From assembly GCF_030403435.1 (NCBI RefSeq), contig NZ_JAUEPH010000006.1, positions 267,183-331,182 of the forward strand: DNA of 64,000 nucleotides. Reading direction: 5' to 3'. A program made the position numbers and the translations under genes. Below the pieces are notes generated by a model. It was not told the origin of the DNA. It saw only the letters and a list, made by a program, of their open reading frames with translations, and did no database searches. The DNA is from Algoriphagus sediminis. GTDB taxonomy: Bacteria > Bacteroidota > Bacteroidia > Cytophagales > Cyclobacteriaceae. Of this stretch, positions 44,001-52,474 are shown in pieces (the stretch's first letter is position 1; the number at the start of each line of letters is the position of its first letter).

Positions 44001-44269
44001 GAAAGGCGACCCCTATTTTGCTGACCGTTCTTTCTACCTGTTTTGGACTGGTGCCCTTTTTAATTGAAGGCCAAAACGAGATTTTCTGGTTCTCTCTTGC
44101 GATTGGGACCATCGGTGGATTGGCTTTCAGTATGGTGGGAGTGTTTTGGGTATTGCCAGTTTTGCTGTGGAGGAAAGAAGCAGCTTTGGCGCAGCCAAAA
44201 GAAACCAAAGCAAGGAAATCGCGCTGGAAAGGATTTAGAATGTTTAATAGAAAAGGTCGTAAACAATAA
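41084..44269 (+). CDS. RND efflux permease, second and divergent
   Basis: This 1061-residue protein has the same 12-TM/two-loop architecture but is strongly diverged from the first permease. The porter-domain pattern (SYGIPRSSPEIIEKLATSPL) and TM4 motif SFGLIVDNAIIMIDH (about 390) remain, while TM10 reads GGLAVNAGIFIIND (about 940) with no Lys or Asp at the relay positions. The C-terminus is a basic tail ending RKGRKQ. Two unlike permeases with one adaptor suggest a heteromeric pump, like MdtBC in enterobacteria; this is inference. The gene end overlaps the convergent barrel gene by 26 bp. No outer-membrane factor gene follows. Confidence 0.9.
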   Translation: MTAFRILIVFVLLSICGFAVIPLLSVDLNPREREPVLTISYGIPRSSPEIIEKLATSPLEGTFSQLSELNNLESVSNYNQGSITLRFDKEADMELKKFEVASMIRQVYPQMDQRVSYPQISQSSDRNRDVRNPILTYSVNGPFASFEIKKIAEDVIKPAVTRFEEVEEVTVRGANDLQLYVTYDIQKMQAFGVTRGELSNKINQAFGRSYPGALVNGAGETLFIEIDRSLKSMDQLETLPIKQVDGMDIRLRDLAELTLEEAEPSSYYRINGNNSVTVSIFNRDGVNKVLLAQNLKAAVEDTKGLLPAGFEIRLENDDTEFLEKELDKIYKRSGLSILILIVFIFLINRNVKYLTILFLGIIANLSLCAIVLYFLKVDIHLYSLAGLTISFGLIVDNAIIMIDHLHKHKNRRVFLALLAASLTTIAALMIVFFLPEEDRKNLTEFSIVVSVMLGISLLIALFFTPAFYQVLFGESVSKGRQLTIPKLRRRVKALHRYQATVAWTAKYRKTFIVAIILLFGTPIFWLPATWEDKDWYNKTVGNTFYQEEIRPYVDIALGGSLRMFVRGVFEKSSYREAEKTRLYVMARLPFGNTLDQMDFIMREFEEYLKGVDGIDQFVTYVISGQRAQIIITFTEQAEKGPLPYQLKGKLSVKSTDWSGAQWNIYGVGQGFYTGAGGEGIPNFRVEMRGYNFDELERQTQILAEKLLQHKRIQEVNTNERLSYSEQKTEEYVLRLDQNQIALGQTNQFEVINALQDMSKPQSASGYLALDEKNYGVIIREADSKNFSKFDLEKTGLIGGEDRIYKVADFGTLTKETTTNALHKENRQYIRVASFEYMGSAKFGNEYLDEVLEEMKVSMPIGYEAKKQSWSWDFDKAKRQYGLIGLLIIGIFLICSVLFENLKQPLYIIAIIPISFIGLFLIFSLFDFYFDQGGYAAFVMLGGLAVNAGIFIINDLNNRKTGDYHRNVLKSIAGKATPILLTVLSTCFGLVPFLIEGQNEIFWFSLAIGTIGGLAFSMVGVFWVLPVLLWRKEAALAQPKETKARKSRWKGFRMFNRKGRKQ

Positions 44270-44936
44270 TCCCCACAGAGAAAGTCAGGAACTGAAGCTG
44301 GCCTCGCTGAAAGTCATAATTAAAAACTCCTTCATCTGGAAGATAGGTCACGTCTCCTCTGGTAAGGAATTGAATCTCATTGCTGCTTTGATATGTGGCT
44401 TTTAACTCAAACTTGACTCCCTGATCAAAGATTTCAGCTGGAATCTGCAGGCCGGCCCCAACTCGATACGCCAAGGCCCACTGAGTATGATCAGTTCCCG
44501 CTTCAAAGGCCTCTTCCTCGATTGTGGCTCGAATTTTATATCGAGTATATAAGTAATTACCTCCAAACTGAGCTTCGATAAAGGGGGTGAGTTTTGTGTT
44601 TACCATTGGTAAGTATCTCATCACCAGCATTCCAGTTACGATGTTGTTATTCCGGCGAAGTCTCAGTTCATCAGTAAATCCGGGAAATAGGTCGGTCCGT
44701 TTTTCCAGCTTGCTTCCGTAGATGCCATAGCCAAATTCTACCCCAATCTGAATAGGCTTGCTTTCGAATTCATAAAGCATAAATCCGGTCAGAGATGGAT
44801 AGGTGAAACCACCAACATCATTTCTCAGGTCTCCTATGCTGGTACTTGAATTTAGATGGCCTCCAGCCAAAAAGAATTGGGCGGATGCAGACTGGAAAAG
44901 TCCAACGGTGAATAAAAGGATAAAGAGCTTTTTCAT
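44244..44936 (-). CDS. Outer-membrane beta-barrel protein
   Basis: This 230-residue protein has a signal peptide (KKLFILLFTVGLFQSASA, then QFFLAG) and alternating hydrophobic strands ending with FLTFSVGIIVYDLFY, typical of small outer-membrane barrels of about eight to ten strands. No enzymatic motif is seen, so a porin-like or structural role is possible. It overlaps the convergent permease gene by 26 bp at the 3' ends. Confidence 0.82.
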   Translation of the reverse strand: MKKLFILLFTVGLFQSASAQFFLAGGHLNSSTSIGDLRNDVGGFTYPSLTGFMLYEFESKPIQIGVEFGYGIYGSKLEKRTDLFPGFTDELRLRRNNNIVTGMLVMRYLPMVNTKLTPFIEAQFGGNYLYTRYKIRATIEEEAFEAGTDHTQWALAYRVGAGLQIPAEIFDQGVKFELKATYQSSNEIQFLTRGDVTYLPDEGVFNYDFQRGQLQFLTFSVGIIVYDLFY

Positions 44937-44989
44937 AAAAGGGTAATACCCTTCTTACGACTTTCTCCGATTAAAAAGTTGCAGAAAAA

Positions 44990-46339
44990 TCAGTTTTCCA
45001 CCCTTCGTCCTTTGTTATAGATGGGAATTTGAAGTCCGAAATAAGCATCGGTACTCCTTGAATTTTTCGATAAGATATTGGTAAGTAGGGAACCAGAACC
45101 AAGAATTACGGGGCCAAGACGAACCCCAAGTCCCCATGAAAGTCCTTCTTCATATTGCCGGTAGCTAAGTGGGGAATAAACAGCGATCCATCCTGATTCA
45201 AATCTCGGGGTTACGCTTATATTATTGGTGATTTTGCTTACCGGTATTTCCTTGTGATCCCTAAGGCTTATGGAAGCATGGGCGGATAGATAAAATTTAT
45301 TCGTCAAGGCAAAATCTCCAAAAATCTGTAAGGAGGTGGGCATGGCGAGTGATTGATCACGAATTTCTTTGGAACCCTGGTAATTTTCATCGAGGACCTC
45401 TTCGATACTCTTATCGTCGAATTCATCGAGGGCTATTCTCGCGTTCATGTTATAATCTGTCTCTGAAAAATCTTTGTAGTTTATTCCGCCTATGTCCATA
45501 ACGGATATTCCACCTCTAAAAACATAGCCATCACCATATGCTCGATCACGTTTATCCTTAATCTCAAAAATAGCCCCTAAATCCACTCCAAAACCGGAAT
45601 TAAAACTCCCAAATGAAATTTCTCCACTTTCTACCCCATCAGTGAATCCATAATCTAATTGGCCGGCTGTGGTGAGTGTGTCTGTGACCTGAAAGTAAAC
45701 GGCTCCTAGGGTTTCACTAGAAGTAGTTACGCCACCAGCTCCGAAAAGGTATTTAAGAGTAGCGGCACCTTTTAAGGTTACCGATTCATTATCTAGAAGC
45801 ACCCTGCCGTAGGTTCCTCCTATTTCACCCCAGAGGTGGGTAATTCCGTTGACATCCCTCATCAGAACCTCAAATTGACTGGCGTCATTTTCATTGTCAT
45901 AAATTGCTTCTAGAAATTCGCCGCCAATATTATTCAAATTGAAGAAGGTTCGAACTCTTGTGCTGATGGCAATGCTGTGTTTGGGACTTAGATTCATTTG
46001 AAATGAAGGCCCGAGGATATCGACGTTGCCTACGAAATTATTATCAGGCTTAGCATTTATTTCTGAAGAGGCCGATAATTCATCTAAACTCCTGATTTTA
46101 GAAATATCAGAAATACTTACACCTATGTAATCATTGCCAAAGTAGCCACTGAAAGTAAATACGTTCACCTCAGCCTTGAGTCTTGGGTTGATTACGTTCG
46201 CTGGATTCAGGGTGAGGCCTCTAATCCCAGCTCTGTTATCTATTTGTGCTCCTACCAGAGTCTGAGAAATTGACTTTTGGGTAAAGCCTAAAAAAACTAT
46301 AACCAAAAAAAGAGTCAGGTATTTCATTAAAAATTTCAT
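44990..46339 (-). CDS. DUF5723-family outer-membrane protein
   Basis: This 449-residue protein has a signal peptide (MKYLTLFLVIVFLGF region, cleavage near KSISQ). The phrase DNRAGIRGLTLNPANVI near the mature start is the hallmark of Bacteroidota DUF5723, and the rest has beta-barrel strands such as GWIAVYSPLSYRQYEEG and WGLGVRLGPVILGSGSLL. It probably forms an outer-membrane barrel related to the PorV/FadL style. Its function is unknown. It lies 39 bp after the E1 dehydrogenase gene on the same strand. Confidence 0.85.
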   Translation of the reverse strand: MKFLMKYLTLFLVIVFLGFTQKSISQTLVGAQIDNRAGIRGLTLNPANVINPRLKAEVNVFTFSGYFGNDYIGVSISDISKIRSLDELSASSEINAKPDNNFVGNVDILGPSFQMNLSPKHSIAISTRVRTFFNLNNIGGEFLEAIYDNENDASQFEVLMRDVNGITHLWGEIGGTYGRVLLDNESVTLKGAATLKYLFGAGGVTTSSETLGAVYFQVTDTLTTAGQLDYGFTDGVESGEISFGSFNSGFGVDLGAIFEIKDKRDRAYGDGYVFRGGISVMDIGGINYKDFSETDYNMNARIALDEFDDKSIEEVLDENYQGSKEIRDQSLAMPTSLQIFGDFALTNKFYLSAHASISLRDHKEIPVSKITNNISVTPRFESGWIAVYSPLSYRQYEEGLSWGLGVRLGPVILGSGSLLTNILSKNSRSTDAYFGLQIPIYNKGRRVEN

Positions 46340-46377
46340 GCTGTCGGGTTTTAAAAATTGGTTTTGTGTTTGATTGC

Positions 46378-48378
46378 CTAGAAATCAGAAAGCTCTTTTA
46401 ATTTATTCCTAAATCGATCCAAAGGCAAAAATTGCTTCTCCAAATTTCCGGCAAAAGGCACCGGAGTATCCAGGCTGCCTTCACGCATTACCGGTGCATC
46501 CAGATGTTCAAAACAGTGTTCTGAAATCCAGGCACAAATCTCTGCCCCAATTCCCCCAGTCAGACAGTCCTCCTGCAGGAAAATCACTCTTCCGGTTTTC
46601 CTGACAGTGGTTTCTACAGCATCTTTATCCCAAGGTAATAGCGTCCGCAGATCTAAAATATCAGCACTTAACTTTAGCTCATTTACCACATCCTGTGCCC
46701 AGTGAACTCCCATTCCGTAGGTGATAATTGAGACATCGCCTCCCTCCTGGATTAATTTCGCTTTTCCTATTTCAAGAGTATAGTAATCTGTAGGCACAGG
46801 TCCACTTATGGAACGATAAAGCCCTTTATGCTCGAAAAACATGCACGGGTTTGGATCTTCGATGGCTGCCGCCAAAAGTCCTTTGGCATCTGCAGGAGTT
46901 GATGGATAAACGATTTTTAGCCCCGGAGTGTGAAAGAACCAGGCTTCATTGGATTGGGAATGAAAGGGTCCTGCACCCATACCTGCACCGGTAGGCATTC
47001 GAATGACCACGTCGGCATTTTGACCCCAGCGATAATGAATTTTGGCTAGGTTATTTACGATTTGGTTAAAGCCTACGGAAACAAAGTCAGCAAACTGCAT
47101 CTCCACCATAGCTTTCCACCCTTTGATGGACAAACCAAGACCAGCCCCAATAATTGCGCTTTCGCAAAGCGGCGTATTTCTTACCCTTTCCCCTCCAAAT
47201 TCTTTTTTGAAACCATCGGTGATTTTGAAAACTCCACCGTAATCTCCAATGTCCTGACCCATCAAAACCAAATTCTCATGCTTTTGCATGCATTGGTAAA
47301 GACCTTCAGATATGGCATCTACGAATCGTTTCTCTTCAGATTTCTTTCCAGGCGAAACCAAACTGGGTGTATGACTTGCGTAAATGTCACCCAACTCTTC
47401 TTCAAGCTCAGCTTCAATGGCGTTCTCAGCATAAGCTACTTTTAAGCCTTGATTGATTTTAGCTTTGATCTCCGAATCAAATTCAGACTTAGTTTTCTCA
47501 TCCAGTATCCCAATGCTCTGCAAGTATGCTCCGTAATTATCCACTGGATCAAGATTTCCCCACTCTTCCATCAGATCTTTTGGGACGTATTTGGTCCCTG
47601 AAGCTTCCTCATGCCCTCTCATTCGAAAGGTGATGGCTTCTACGAGCACTGGTCTCGGATTTTCTCGGATGTCATTGGCAATTCGGCGGATCGTATCATA
47701 AACTTCCAGAACATTATTCCCTTCCACCCTTACCGTTTCGATTCCATATCCAGGACCTTTTTCAGTGAAATTTTTAAAGGCAAACTGCTCATTATTTGGC
47801 GTGGATAGCCCATACCCATTATGCTCGATCACAAAAATCACCGGTAATTTCCAAACTGCCGCCACATTTAGCCCCTCATGAAAATCACCTTCTGAGCTAG
47901 CTCCATCCCCGGAGAAAACCAAGGTCGCTTTTTTATTATTCTCCAAAAGGTTTGCTAAGCCTATTCCATCTGCAATCGCAAGCTGAGGCCCCAGATGAGA
48001 AATCATTCCTACGATGTGATGGTCAATGCTCCCAAAATGGAATGAACGATCACGTCCTTTTGTGAAGCCAGATTTTTTTCCCTGAAACTGTGCAAAGAGC
48101 CTTTCTAATGGGATGCCTCTCCCAGTGAAAATCCCCAAGTTTCTGTGCATGGGAAGAATGAATTCATCTTCTTCAAGTGCATTTACCGCACCAATGGAAA
48201 TGGCTTCTTGGCCCCATCCACTAAACCATTTTGAGATCTTTCCCTGGCGAAGGAGAATAAGCATTTTTTGTTCAATTCGCCTTGGCAAGAGCAAGGATTT
48301 ATAAAGATGGAGTAAAGTCTCATCAGAGTAGTCCTTCCGATCAAAAGTAAGTCGGGAGTTAATGGTTTCCGTGGGCAT
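46378..48378 (-). CDS. 2-oxoacid dehydrogenase E1, fused alpha and beta subunits
   Basis: This is a thiamine-diphosphate dehydrogenase with alpha (about 1-335) and beta (about 340-666) subunits in one chain. The TPP motif is GDGASSEGDFHEGLNVAAVW, followed by EHNGYGLSTP; the beta half has GQDIGDYGGVFKITDG, TPLCESAIIGAGLGLSIKG and a C-terminal LQEDCLTGGIGAEICAWI. The family decarboxylates branched-chain 2-oxoacids or pyruvate and passes the acyl group to E2 lipoyl. No E2 or E3 gene is adjacent. The start at 48378 (MPTETI) is preferred because homologues begin near there and TAACTTTA lies about 28 bp upstream; in-frame ATGs at 48405 and 48423 are alternatives. Confidence 0.93.
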   Translation of the reverse strand: MPTETINSRLTFDRKDYSDETLLHLYKSLLLPRRIEQKMLILLRQGKISKWFSGWGQEAISIGAVNALEEDEFILPMHRNLGIFTGRGIPLERLFAQFQGKKSGFTKGRDRSFHFGSIDHHIVGMISHLGPQLAIADGIGLANLLENNKKATLVFSGDGASSEGDFHEGLNVAAVWKLPVIFVIEHNGYGLSTPNNEQFAFKNFTEKGPGYGIETVRVEGNNVLEVYDTIRRIANDIRENPRPVLVEAITFRMRGHEEASGTKYVPKDLMEEWGNLDPVDNYGAYLQSIGILDEKTKSEFDSEIKAKINQGLKVAYAENAIEAELEEELGDIYASHTPSLVSPGKKSEEKRFVDAISEGLYQCMQKHENLVLMGQDIGDYGGVFKITDGFKKEFGGERVRNTPLCESAIIGAGLGLSIKGWKAMVEMQFADFVSVGFNQIVNNLAKIHYRWGQNADVVIRMPTGAGMGAGPFHSQSNEAWFFHTPGLKIVYPSTPADAKGLLAAAIEDPNPCMFFEHKGLYRSISGPVPTDYYTLEIGKAKLIQEGGDVSIITYGMGVHWAQDVVNELKLSADILDLRTLLPWDKDAVETTVRKTGRVIFLQEDCLTGGIGAEICAWISEHCFEHLDAPVMREGSLDTPVPFAGNLEKQFLPLDRFRNKLKELSDF

Positions 48379-48464
48379 GAAGTGGATTGAATTGGGATTA
48401 CCCATTAAAGTTAATCGCTCCATTTAGCTTTGCAAGGCAAGAACCAGACTTATGAAACCACGAA

Positions 48465-48536
48465 CCAAAAAAAAGCAAAGCCCCGAAACCAGGTCGGGGC
48501 GAAAAATAAATGCAAGGAGTTAAAAAATTTTGCTGT
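48465..48536 (-). ncRNA. Possible minus-strand small RNA ending in intrinsic terminator
   Basis: Reading the minus strand, TACTTTTG (48542-48549) matches the -7 promoter element TAnnTTTG. About 40 nt after it comes a perfect 7-bp stem (48494-48500 with 48480-48486, loop 7 nt), then TTTGCTTTTTTTT, a classical terminator. No protein gene on that strand ends here, so the terminator would close a transcript of about 70 nt. The RNA would contain CTCCTTG, complementary to Shine-Dalgarno-like sequence. There is no good -33 box. Confidence 0.35.
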
Positions 48537-48790
48537 ACACTCAAAAGTAGAGATCACGGCCCTTGAAATGGGTATTGCAGCCGTTAAGGTTAGTTTATGA
48601 TTAATTTACTTCATTAATAAAATGGTAATAACCCAATTATATGATTGGGGAAAACTGATTGAATCATTGAATTTCGGCTGTTTTGGCTCTGAAAAAATTA
48701 ACCTTGGGATAACAATTGTCCTCGGATGGCCTTCTTTTCTGAATAAGTCTTTGTCATGGAGCGAATGGCTGATGATCATGGACTTTTATC

Positions 48791-48798
48791 TACCTTTG
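48791..48798 (+). promoter_or_regulatory. Promoter -7 element before rimO
   Basis: TACCTTTG matches TAnnTTTG and lies 22 nt before the GTG start of rimO. No clear TTG at the expected upstream distance. Confidence 0.5.
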
Positions 48799-48820
48799 TG
48801 GAAAATAAAGAAGGAAATTT

Positions 48821-50134
48821 GTGAAGACGAAGACGCTGAAAAAGGATAAGGTCAATATCGTGACCATGGGATGCTCAAAGAATCTGGTGGATTCTGAGGT
48901 TTTGCTCACCCAATTAAAAGGGAATGGAATTGATGCAAGACATGAATCAAATGCGGATGACAATAATATCGTCATCATCAATACCTGTGGGTTCATAGAT
49001 AATGCCAAGCAGGAGTCCATTGATACGATTTTGCAATATGCCGATGCGAAAGAGCAAGGAATTGTAGATAAAGTTTATGTGACCGGCTGCCTATCTCAAC
49101 GCTACAAGGATGACCTTGAAAAAGAAATCCCTCAGGTGGATGCGTTTTTTGGAACCAGAGATCTCCCAGCCATCCTGAAAAAGTTCAAGGCGGATTATAA
49201 GCATGAGTTGGTGGGGGAGAGGTTACTAACTCATTCGGCTCATTACGCCTACATGAAAATTTCTGAGGGATGTGATCGACCGTGTTCTTTCTGTGCCATT
49301 CCGCTGATGCGTGGAGGACATGTTTCTCGACCCATTGAAGAGCTGGTGAAGGAAGCAGAACATAAAGCCGCTCAGGGAACCAAAGAATTACTCTTGATCG
49401 CTCAGGACTCCACATATTATGGTTTGGACCTTTACAAGAAAAGGAATCTGGCCGAGCTTCTTAGAAGACTTTCCGATGTGGAGGGGATAGAATGGATTCG
49501 ACTTCATTATGCCTATCCAACAGGCTTTCCCATGGATGTGATTGAGGTGATGAAAGAGCGATCGAATATTTGCAATTATCTGGATATTCCTTTACAACAT
49601 GGCTCCACAGATGTGCTCAAGGCTATGCGCCGCGGAACTTCCAGGGAGAAGCAGGAAAAGCTCATTCATGACATTCGTGAGCTAATACCAAAGATCGCGA
49701 TCAGAACTACATTAATCGCAGGTCATCCAGGAGAAGGAGAGAAGGAATTTCAGGAAATGGTGGATTTCGTGGAGCGCATGAAATTTGAAAGGCTGGGAGT
49801 TTTTACCTATTCCCATGAAGAAAATACACATGCTTTTGGAATGGAAGATTTACTTCCTCAGGAGGAAAAGCAGAGAAGAGCTAATCACCTGATGGAAGTC
49901 CAGGAGCAAATTTCCTTTGACTCAAACCAGAAAAAAGTAGGTCAAAACTTCAAAGTACTGATTGATAAAAAAGAAGGGGGATATTTCGTGGGACGAACCG
50001 AGTTTGATTCGGTGGAAGTGGATAATGAAGTTTTGATTGATGCTTCCAAGTTCTACTGTCGAATAGGAGATTTTGTGGAAGCAAAAATTACCGAAGCCTC
50101 GGAGTTCGATCTTTATGGAGAGGTGATTAGCTAG
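48821..50134 (+). CDS. rimO: Ribosomal protein S12 methylthiotransferase RimO
   Basis: This 437-residue radical-SAM enzyme adds a methylthio group to the conserved Asp of ribosomal protein S12. The N-terminal UPF0004 cluster uses Cys18 (MGCSKNLVDSE), Cys56 and Cys90; the radical SAM cluster is CDRPCSFC (Cys151, 155, 158); a TRAM domain closes the protein. The start is GTG at 48821, chosen because the translation MKTKTLKKDKVNIVTMGCSK matches the usual start of Bacteroidota RimO and an AAGGAA lies upstream. The motif MGCSKNLVDSE distinguishes it from MiaB. Confidence 0.96.
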   Translation: MKTKTLKKDKVNIVTMGCSKNLVDSEVLLTQLKGNGIDARHESNADDNNIVIINTCGFIDNAKQESIDTILQYADAKEQGIVDKVYVTGCLSQRYKDDLEKEIPQVDAFFGTRDLPAILKKFKADYKHELVGERLLTHSAHYAYMKISEGCDRPCSFCAIPLMRGGHVSRPIEELVKEAEHKAAQGTKELLLIAQDSTYYGLDLYKKRNLAELLRRLSDVEGIEWIRLHYAYPTGFPMDVIEVMKERSNICNYLDIPLQHGSTDVLKAMRRGTSREKQEKLIHDIRELIPKIAIRTTLIAGHPGEGEKEFQEMVDFVERMKFERLGVFTYSHEENTHAFGMEDLLPQEEKQRRANHLMEVQEQISFDSNQKKVGQNFKVLIDKKEGGYFVGRTEFDSVEVDNEVLIDASKFYCRIGDFVEAKITEASEFDLYGEVIS

Positions 50135-50234
50135 ACCAATGAGCCCTGCTTCTGGAGAAGCAGCAACTCAATAATTAATGATTCCCTAACCCGATAGGAG
50201 TGGTACTTTATCGGAGACCTTTTATTTTTATCAG

Positions 50235-51107
50235 ATGAAAAAAAATCTGTTATCATTCTTTTTTATCCTACCCTTTATGGTTCAGGCACAATTCTCATAT
50301 GACCTGCAGGGGCACCGAGGTGCGAGAGGGCTCATGCCGGAGAACACCATCCCTGCCATGATCAAGGCCATGGATTTGGGGGTCACTACACTCGAGATGG
50401 ATTTAGCCATTACAAAGGATGGGGAAATAATTCTATCGCATGAGCCTTTTATGAATCCGGCTATTTGTCTGGATCAGGATGGAAATGAAATTGAGAGGGG
50501 AGATCACTCTTTCAATATTTTCCAGATGACCTTTGAAGAAATTCTGGCTTTTGACTGCGGGAGCAAAGTTCATCCCGGCTATCCTCAACAAGTTAAGTTT
50601 TTTGCGACTAAGGCCTTACTGAAAGACGTCTTTGCGGTAGCTGAGAAATATGCAGAGGATATGGGTTATCCAAAACCCAGGTACAATATTGAAATCAAAA
50701 GTTCACCTGAAGGAGATGGGATTTATCATCCCGTGGTGTCTGAATTTTCAGACATGGTGGTTAATTTGATTTCTGAAGAAATTGGATGGGAGCGAGTGAA
50801 TATTCAGTCTTTCGATTTCCGGGTTCTTCAATACATTCATAAAACTTATCCAGAAGTGCCCTTGGCGATGCTTGTAGAAAACGCTTCGAAATATAAAGAG
50901 GATCTCGATGAACTGGGTTTTCAGCCTGAGATTTACTCTTCCTACTTTATTGCATTGACGGAAGATATCGTCAAGGACCTTCAGTCCAAAGGTATGAAGG
51001 TGATTCCTTGGACCGTGAATACTTCAGAGCAGATGCAGAAACTTTTGGATATGGGCGTAGACGGTATTATTACCGATTACCCGAATTTGGCTAAAAATTT
51101 AGATTAG
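50235..51107 (+). CDS. Secreted glycerophosphodiester phosphodiesterase
   Basis: This 290-residue protein has a signal peptide (KKNLLSFFFILPFMVQA, then Q), so it acts in the periplasm or outside. The GDPD fold is shown by QGHRGARGLMPENTIPAM (catalytic His and Arg), EMDLAITKDGEIILSHEP (Glu, Asp, second His), YNIEIKSSPEG and the late GVDGIITDYPN. It releases glycerol 3-phosphate from glycerophosphodiesters. Its stop codon interlocks with the convergent propeller lipoprotein (51104-51107). Confidence 0.93.
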   Translation: MKKNLLSFFFILPFMVQAQFSYDLQGHRGARGLMPENTIPAMIKAMDLGVTTLEMDLAITKDGEIILSHEPFMNPAICLDQDGNEIERGDHSFNIFQMTFEEILAFDCGSKVHPGYPQQVKFFATKALLKDVFAVAEKYAEDMGYPKPRYNIEIKSSPEGDGIYHPVVSEFSDMVVNLISEEIGWERVNIQSFDFRVLQYIHKTYPEVPLAMLVENASKYKEDLDELGFQPEIYSSYFIALTEDIVKDLQSKGMKVIPWTVNTSEQMQKLLDMGVDGIITDYPNLAKNLD

Positions 51108-52264
51108 GCTTCCTTCAACTTATACCGAATCAAAACCAAAGGGGAGTTTATAGAAAGATTCGAAGTGAAGTCCGAGAATTTACCAATTGGTTTATCTTCA
51201 TATCCCTCGTAATGCTCCATGAGGTATTGGGGTTCCACTAAGGAGTACAGATAATTATCATCCAGATGAAGTATAGGCATATATGGGTATCCACCATCAA
51301 TATCATTTTCGATTTTTGAAAAGGTCACCGTAGAATTGTCAGTTTTAAAGTAAAGCAGATTGACCCATTGAGATCCGCTTATCAATGTTGTGAAAAAATA
51401 GTTTTGGCTTTCAAGAAGATTTGGTAAATGAAAAAAGTATTCATTTCTAAGCTCTTCCGGGAAATCACCTTTATACTGATTGATTAAATCCCTAGGCATA
51501 TGATCTTTTTTTCCTGTAAAATATCTTACCTCTCTCATATTCAACTCTTCGTCAAAAACATATACAGAATCTAAGAAATTTGCAGAAAATAGAATTTCAT
51601 TGTTTAGAAAAGTGAGGTTATTTCTTTCAGTGAAAAATGGAAGATTCAATTTTTCAGATCCACAAGCTATCCTTTCTACATTGCCAGATTCTCTGTCCCA
51701 CATCCATAGTATGGATTCACTGTCAGGTCTTTCAAAATTTGGATGTAGACTTTTTGGCATATAGGCAACGTATTTAGCTTCGGCGAAACTTGCGATTTTT
51801 CCAAAGGAGGCTGGAATTTTAGTTTCCTCAATAAAATTTCCATTAAAGTCATAGCTGATTAACTTTCTTAAATCCAGAATTTCAACAAATTCTTTTTCAC
51901 GGTTGATAGTGAAGTCCAATATGGTCTGATATTCTCCAGGTCCTCCGCCAAATCTATCGATGTTGACCAACTCTCTAGTCCTTAAATTTACTATAGATAG
52001 AGTTCGAGTTAATTCATAATCACCCAGAAAAATCAAATCACCAAATTTCTGCATCTTGTCAATTTGAACAGCGCTGGTATTTTCCGGTAGGAGCAAGTAA
52101 TCTACCTCGGAAACAAATTGGCTTAATTTTTCGGTTCTGGCTTCCGGAAGACTTATGGATTTTAACCGATTAATTTCGCCATTTTGTTTATTTGAGCAAT
52201 TATGACTTAGTAATGCTATTAGTAAAATTGCCGTAATTGAAAGATGGTTATGGTATAATTTCAT
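51104..52264 (-). CDS. 6-bladed beta-propeller lipoprotein
   Basis: This 386-residue protein has a lipoprotein signal (SITAILLIALLSHNC, Cys about residue 23). Residues 40-380 form blade-like repeats; FGGGPGEYQTILDFTI is the hallmark Gly-rich blade of Bacteroidota 6-bladed propeller proteins, and RKLISYDFNGNFIEETKIP, ILFSANFLDSVYVFDEELN and YLYSLVEPQYLMEHYEG follow. It is similar in type to the cassette lipoproteins at 33956 and 35659, but no Cys-rich peptide gene or leader repeat is found beside it. The function is unknown. Confidence 0.82.
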   Translation of the reverse strand: MKLYHNHLSITAILLIALLSHNCSNKQNGEINRLKSISLPEARTEKLSQFVSEVDYLLLPENTSAVQIDKMQKFGDLIFLGDYELTRTLSIVNLRTRELVNIDRFGGGPGEYQTILDFTINREKEFVEILDLRKLISYDFNGNFIEETKIPASFGKIASFAEAKYVAYMPKSLHPNFERPDSESILWMWDRESGNVERIACGSEKLNLPFFTERNNLTFLNNEILFSANFLDSVYVFDEELNMREVRYFTGKKDHMPRDLINQYKGDFPEELRNEYFFHLPNLLESQNYFFTTLISGSQWVNLLYFKTDNSTVTFSKIENDIDGGYPYMPILHLDDNYLYSLVEPQYLMEHYEGYEDKPIGKFSDFTSNLSINSPLVLIRYKLKEA

Positions 52265-52474
52265 TTGAATAGGACAGGGCTCGATAGTTACATCAATCCG
52301 GTTTTTTCAAAACTATAAATTCTTTTGTCTCTTTTTAAATTTAGGTAAACTAAGCAAGAGTTTTTTTTTTGAAGGCCGTTTTTAAGGGTAAATGGATTCA
52401 TTTGGTGATTTTATCAAGACTTGGCTACTTAGCCATAACATCTTACTTTTGAAGCAAATTGCTTAGAAGTTTAA

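Larger units (their letters stand above)
48424..48820. other. Intergenic region with hairpin and rimO promoter
   Basis: About 400 bp with no convincing gene. A short frame at 48622-48849 overlaps rimO and looks spurious. The stretch holds a strong hairpin (48480-48500), a possible minus-strand small RNA (48465-48536) and a -7 element before rimO (48791-48798). The rest is AT-rich sequence without a recognised feature. Confidence 0.5.

Noticed and set aside
36964..44269. Tripartite pump complete with a TolC-type gene
   Set aside because: The next gene downstream is a convergent small barrel protein, not a TolC-like helical channel.
44064..44405. Plus-strand open frame across the junction of RND permease and barrel genes
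   Set aside because: It lies out of frame within the permease and antisense to the barrel gene, both clear families.
48622..48849. Open frame of 75 codons upstream of rimO
   Set aside because: It overlaps the rimO start in another frame, has no signal or recognisable domain, a Trp-rich odd composition and no ribosome-binding site; it looks like a chance frame in the intergenic region.
50146..50163. Hairpin CTGCTTC/GAAGCAG after rimO as a terminator
   Set aside because: It is followed by GCAACTCAATAATT rather than a T run, so it is not a convincing intrinsic terminator.
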